Source of the DNA: Robinsoniella peoriensis
GTDB lineage: Bacteria; Bacillota; Clostridia; Lachnospirales; Lachnospiraceae
DNA length: 64,000 bases
Reading direction: 5' to 3' (one strand)
Assembly: GCF_042680125.1 (NCBI RefSeq)
Contig: NZ_JBHTNY010000038.1
The notes below the pieces were generated by a model, which was given only the letters and a program-made list of their open reading frames with translations, did no database searches and was not told the DNA's origin. Shown in pieces: positions 61,137 to 64,000 of the stretch (its first letter is position 1; each line of letters opens with the position of its first letter). The translations under genes and the position numbers were made by a program.

Positions 61137-61407
61137 TCCCAAATTCTATTTATTTTATATATATTGGATAAATGGTAGAATCATGACTGTTTTGCATAAA
61201 AAGCCTTCTTTGCTCCTGTCAATGCCTGTCCCTGCTCTTACCGTTAACAACTCATAAAAATGTTTCCTTATAGTGAGCTGTAAATAAACGTTTCGGGGAA
61301 ACTTGTAAGTTCTTATCAGTAAAGGTTGATTTATAGGCTTAGGTAAGCTATGCTTTAGATACAGAGCAAATAATTTACGATAAGATTCTAAGGGAGCAGA
61401 TAGAAGT

Positions 61408-61506
61408 ATGAAAGAGGAGATAAAGAAAATCATATTAGACTTAGGAGCGGATGTATGCGGTGCTGCGGATATGGAAAGAAGTATAGGGAAAAAACAAGCA
61501 AATTAG
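61408..61506 (+). pseudogene. Remnant of an Fe-S reductase N-terminus
   Basis: A 32-codon frame (KEEIKKIILDLGADVCGAADMER) resembles the first residues of QueG-like or double 4Fe-4S cluster proteins. It then runs into IGKKQAN and a stop. The rest of the gene is absent. The preceding region from 61143 to 61407 has no other gene or clear structure. Confidence 0.5.
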
Positions 61507-61519
61507 AAGGAGGATGCTT

Positions 61520-62935
61520 ATGAAAAAAGCTGCGGTCAGTCAGGTACAAAATACAAGATATCTGCCACTCCCCAAGAAGGAGGTTCAGTACTGGAAAACA
61601 AGTGATTTATGTCGTCATTTTGGTATTCACTGCAGCCTGCAAAAAGAAGGAGCCAGGATAGCTGAGAAGCTGTTTCGGCGATTTGCTGTATTATATCAGC
61701 TGCCGCAGGATTATGGAAATGTGGCATCAAAGGCATATCTTCTTCAGGATATCCATAAAGGGGTTTTGGAAACAGCAAAAATTTTCCAGGCAGGTGATAT
61801 TATTTTGACACATCCCCTGAAATCTCTGACGGAGGAGAAAAATCGGTTATTGGCAGCAACCATCAGCTGTGTTAATTCAGAGTCTCCTTTGGAAAAAGCC
61901 GTAAAATTCAGCATGAAAAGTGCAGGACTTAGTGTGGAGCAGGGCAGGAGCTTAAGGTTTCTGGTGGAAAGAGTTGTCCAGGCAAGGCAACAGGTTATGC
62001 AGCAGCAGGATAGCGGAAAAGGTGGTAAAAGAGAGTCCGGCCGCTATCCTTCCGATAATTTTTGTCAAAAGCTGTCGGAATATGTGGCAATACAGATACA
62101 GGAAATCACCAGACTAAGCAGTAATTCAAAGGATCTTTCGAAACCTGAAGTAATTCATGATATCAGAGTGGCATTTCGCAGGCTGCTTTCCCTGTCGGTA
62201 ATATTCAGCGGATATATGAATGACAGATGGCAGCAGGAGTGCATTTTAATGTTAAAGGAAAATCTCAAGATACTGGGCAGTCTTAGGGATCTTGACATTA
62301 TGCAGGAAAAGTGTGTGTATTTTTTGAAAAAAAGTGGATATACCATAAAAGAAATTCCTGTTTTGTGGAAAATGATTGGCGAGACCAGAGACAGACGTTT
62401 AAGTGAGGTAAACCGGCATTGCAGTTCAATCGCATATGAAACATTCTTAAGGGATATGGAATCCTATTTAGAAACAGGTGTATGCAGGCCGGTTTTGAAA
62501 AAAGCAGCTAAAGTAATGATATTTCAGAACAGGCAGGTGCTGGAAGTCAGCCTGTTGCAGTGTTATATGCAATTAAAAGCTTATGATGAATGGATCAACG
62601 GGCTGGTTGTTCCGGAACCGGTATTGCATCAGATGCGGATTGCTTTTAAAAATATGCGTTATGTACTTGACTTTTTCCGGGAAGAATCAGGAGAAAAAGG
62701 GGAAAAGCTGATGGAAAGCTGTACCTGGTTTCAAACTGTGATCGGAGACCTGCATGATGAAACGGTATTAATAGACCGCATGGAGCATCAGTTAAAAAAT
62801 TTGAAAATGCAGGGAGCCGGAAAAAAAGAATTGAGAATCGTAAAAAGTTTCATAAATTTTTCACGGGAAGAAAGAATGGCATTATTGGCTGTATTCCGAA
62901 AGAGATGGAAGAAATTCGCCGGAGAGGGTCTGTGA
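61520..62935 (+). CDS. CHAD-domain protein with degenerate Ppx/GppA-like N-terminus
   Basis: ATG 61520 is six bases after AAGGAGG and gives 471 residues. Residues about 30-150 recall the C-terminal HD-like domain of exopolyphosphatases (RHFGIHCSLQKEGARIAEKL, then AYLLQDIHKGV), but the metal HD pair is not intact. From about 180 onward lies a CHAD domain with its two typical helices (VIHDIRVAFRRLLSLSVIF and VLHQMRIAFKNMRYVLDFF). CHAD domains bind polyphosphate. The protein may sense or store polyphosphate granules, which is inference. Confidence 0.8.
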   Translation: MKKAAVSQVQNTRYLPLPKKEVQYWKTSDLCRHFGIHCSLQKEGARIAEKLFRRFAVLYQLPQDYGNVASKAYLLQDIHKGVLETAKIFQAGDIILTHPLKSLTEEKNRLLAATISCVNSESPLEKAVKFSMKSAGLSVEQGRSLRFLVERVVQARQQVMQQQDSGKGGKRESGRYPSDNFCQKLSEYVAIQIQEITRLSSNSKDLSKPEVIHDIRVAFRRLLSLSVIFSGYMNDRWQQECILMLKENLKILGSLRDLDIMQEKCVYFLKKSGYTIKEIPVLWKMIGETRDRRLSEVNRHCSSIAYETFLRDMESYLETGVCRPVLKKAAKVMIFQNRQVLEVSLLQCYMQLKAYDEWINGLVVPEPVLHQMRIAFKNMRYVLDFFREESGEKGEKLMESCTWFQTVIGDLHDETVLIDRMEHQLKNLKMQGAGKKELRIVKSFINFSREERMALLAVFRKRWKKFAGEGL

Positions 62936-63065
62936 CTGAGAAATTCAGATGGATGCAGATTGATACAGCTGGCTGAAATAAATATCCGGACAGACAATGG
63001 TATGGGCATTGCCGTATCGGAGAAAATAAGAGCAAGTTAAATAAATTACAGGAGAGAGTAGCAGA

Positions 63066-63707
63066 ATGATTGAAAAATTTAACATAAGGCTTGAAAAGCC
63101 GGAGGATTACAGAACGGTGGAAGAGTTGACCCGGGAAGCATTTTGGAATGTCTATGTACCTGGTTGTACGGAACATTTTATGATTCATAATCTGAGGAAC
63201 CATAAAGAATTTATCAAAGAGCTGGATCTGGTTGCAGAACTGGATGGTAAAATTGTGGGACATATAGCATACAGTCTGGGAGCTATTGTTACAGATGCAG
63301 GCGAGGCATTTGAGGTGGTATGCTTTGGACCGGTAAGTGTACATCCGGATTATAAAAAAAAGGGAATCGGTTCTGCTTTAATTCGCTATTCACTGGATAG
63401 GGCGAAGGAGTTAGGATACCAGGCAGTGTGTATATTCGGTGATCCCCGCTATTACAGCAGGTTCGGATTTCATTGTGCGGAAAAATATGAAGTTAAGACA
63501 GAAAATGGCAAATATGCAGTACCAATGCAGCTTCTGGAACTAATACCCGGAGTACTGAATGGCATCGAAGGAAGATTTATAGAAAGTAGTGGATTTGAAG
63601 TAAATGAAGAGGAATTTGAAGCATTTGAGAATACCTTTCCGCCAAAAGAAAAAAAGGAGGAGGAATCCCAGATTGATTTCAGGGTTTTGGTAAACTTAAG
63701 ATTCTAA
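63066..63707 (+). CDS. GNAT-family N-acetyltransferase
   Basis: The 213-residue protein has the acetyl-CoA loop in VHPDYKKKGIGSALI near residue 92, preceded by VVCFGPVS, and a YSRFGFH motif near 140. This is the pattern of YhbS-like GNAT enzymes, which acetylate unknown small amines or protein N-termini. The last 45 residues are acidic and charged. A good ribosome binding site is present (AGGAGAG). A terminator follows. Confidence 0.88.
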   Translation: MIEKFNIRLEKPEDYRTVEELTREAFWNVYVPGCTEHFMIHNLRNHKEFIKELDLVAELDGKIVGHIAYSLGAIVTDAGEAFEVVCFGPVSVHPDYKKKGIGSALIRYSLDRAKELGYQAVCIFGDPRYYSRFGFHCAEKYEVKTENGKYAVPMQLLELIPGVLNGIEGRFIESSGFEVNEEEFEAFENTFPPKEKKEEESQIDFRVLVNLRF

Positions 63708-63733
63708 AAATAAGATGGGATACTGCAGAAAGA

Positions 63734-63764
63734 CAGCTGGGCACTTAGTGGTCCGGCTGTTTTT
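63734..63764 (+). terminator. Terminator after the GNAT gene
   Basis: CAGCTGG (63734-63740) pairs with CCGGCTG (63753-63759) with one wobble pair, followed by five T. Confidence 0.7.
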
Positions 63765-63942
63765 GTGCCTGAAAACTATAGCGTACACTTTCAACTTAAA
63801 TTTGGGTTTAGCTGAGGAAGGGGACGCTTTGTAGATGGAGATAGTGCAACGGAAAGATGGGAGTGGGAAACTTGTATGGACTCCGTCAGCTGGCCGCAGA
63901 ACTGGTATTTTCTAACCTTTCCAAAGCGCTTTTTGGCGGCAC

Positions 63943-63991
63943 GCGGGTATTCACCGAGAAATCCTGATGCATTTCTCGGTTCAGTACCCGC
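63943..63991. repeat. Long inverted repeat near the window end
   Basis: GCGGGTA and CCGAGAAAT in the left arm (63943-63962) pair with ATTTCTCGG and GTACCCGC in the right arm (63971-63991), interrupted by a small internal loop around TTCA. The stem covers about 17 pairs with an eight-base loop and no T-run. It could be a dispersed genomic repeat or an RNA element of a gene beyond the window. Confidence 0.65.
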
Positions 63992-64000
63992 TTAGTATCC

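Overview
The window looks like a low-to-mid G+C gut Clostridia genome, most likely Lachnospiraceae. The grounds are strong AAGGAGG ribosome binding sites, Firmicutes-type lipoproteins, an AgrC/AgrA-like sensor and regulator, an oligopeptide transporter and mobilization genes typical of clostridial elements. I saw no rRNA, tRNA or CRISPR array, so the family assignment rests on gene style only.

Left part (1 to about 35,430): an integrative mobilizable element with nested cargo. It opens with a repeat-rich non-coding stretch that may hold the transfer origin. Next come a relaxosome-type accessory protein, a MobP-type relaxase carrying a long Sel1-repeat tail, a DUF3991/TOPRIM protein, a VirD4-like coupling protein and a small HTH protein. 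Cargo 1 is an excisionase-like HTH protein, a membrane LuxR-type regulator, and (after a terminator) a ten-gene, 10.8 kb, same-strand cluster of zinc-ribbon membrane proteins, lipoproteins and secreted or anchored proteins. I cannot assign this cluster to any described system. A small Cys-containing ORF, a sigma-70-like factor and three serine-recombinase-family genes follow; one of the three lacks the catalytic domain. Cargo 2 is a defence island: an XRE-type controller with an operator over its promoter, a C5 cytosine methyltransferase, a PD-(D/E)XK restriction enzyme, a Hachiman pair (HamA/HamB) and a downstream protein with a HEPN-like RNase motif. A 33-codon recombinase remnant, a RhuM-family gene and a fourth serine recombinase close the element.

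Middle part (35,430 to 45,660): chromosome-like genes. These are an oxidoreductase and a PPOX-fold protein divergent from a WYL regulator, a frameshifted DUF3795 gene, an AgrC/AgrA-like pair facing a promoter with tandem direct repeats, a short receiver-like protein, a patatin-like lipase, and a surface protein gene broken by a nonsense codon, a frameshift and an IS4-type insertion.

Right part (45,660 to 64,000): an oligopeptide ABC importer (oppABCDF order) that runs without a gap into two paralogous TPR-GGDEF proteins. This arrangement suggests that imported peptides may be sensed by the TPR domains and converted to cyclic di-GMP. Further right lie DUF305, a SnoaL-like/GGDEF protein, an RsmH paralogue, a second patatin, an MBL hydrolase, a polysaccharide deacetylase, a CHAD protein with a degenerate Ppx/GppA-like N-terminus, and a GNAT acetyltransferase. 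Several gene fragments (CDP-alcohol transferase, Fe-S reductase N-terminus) show local decay. The window ends in a large inverted repeat.
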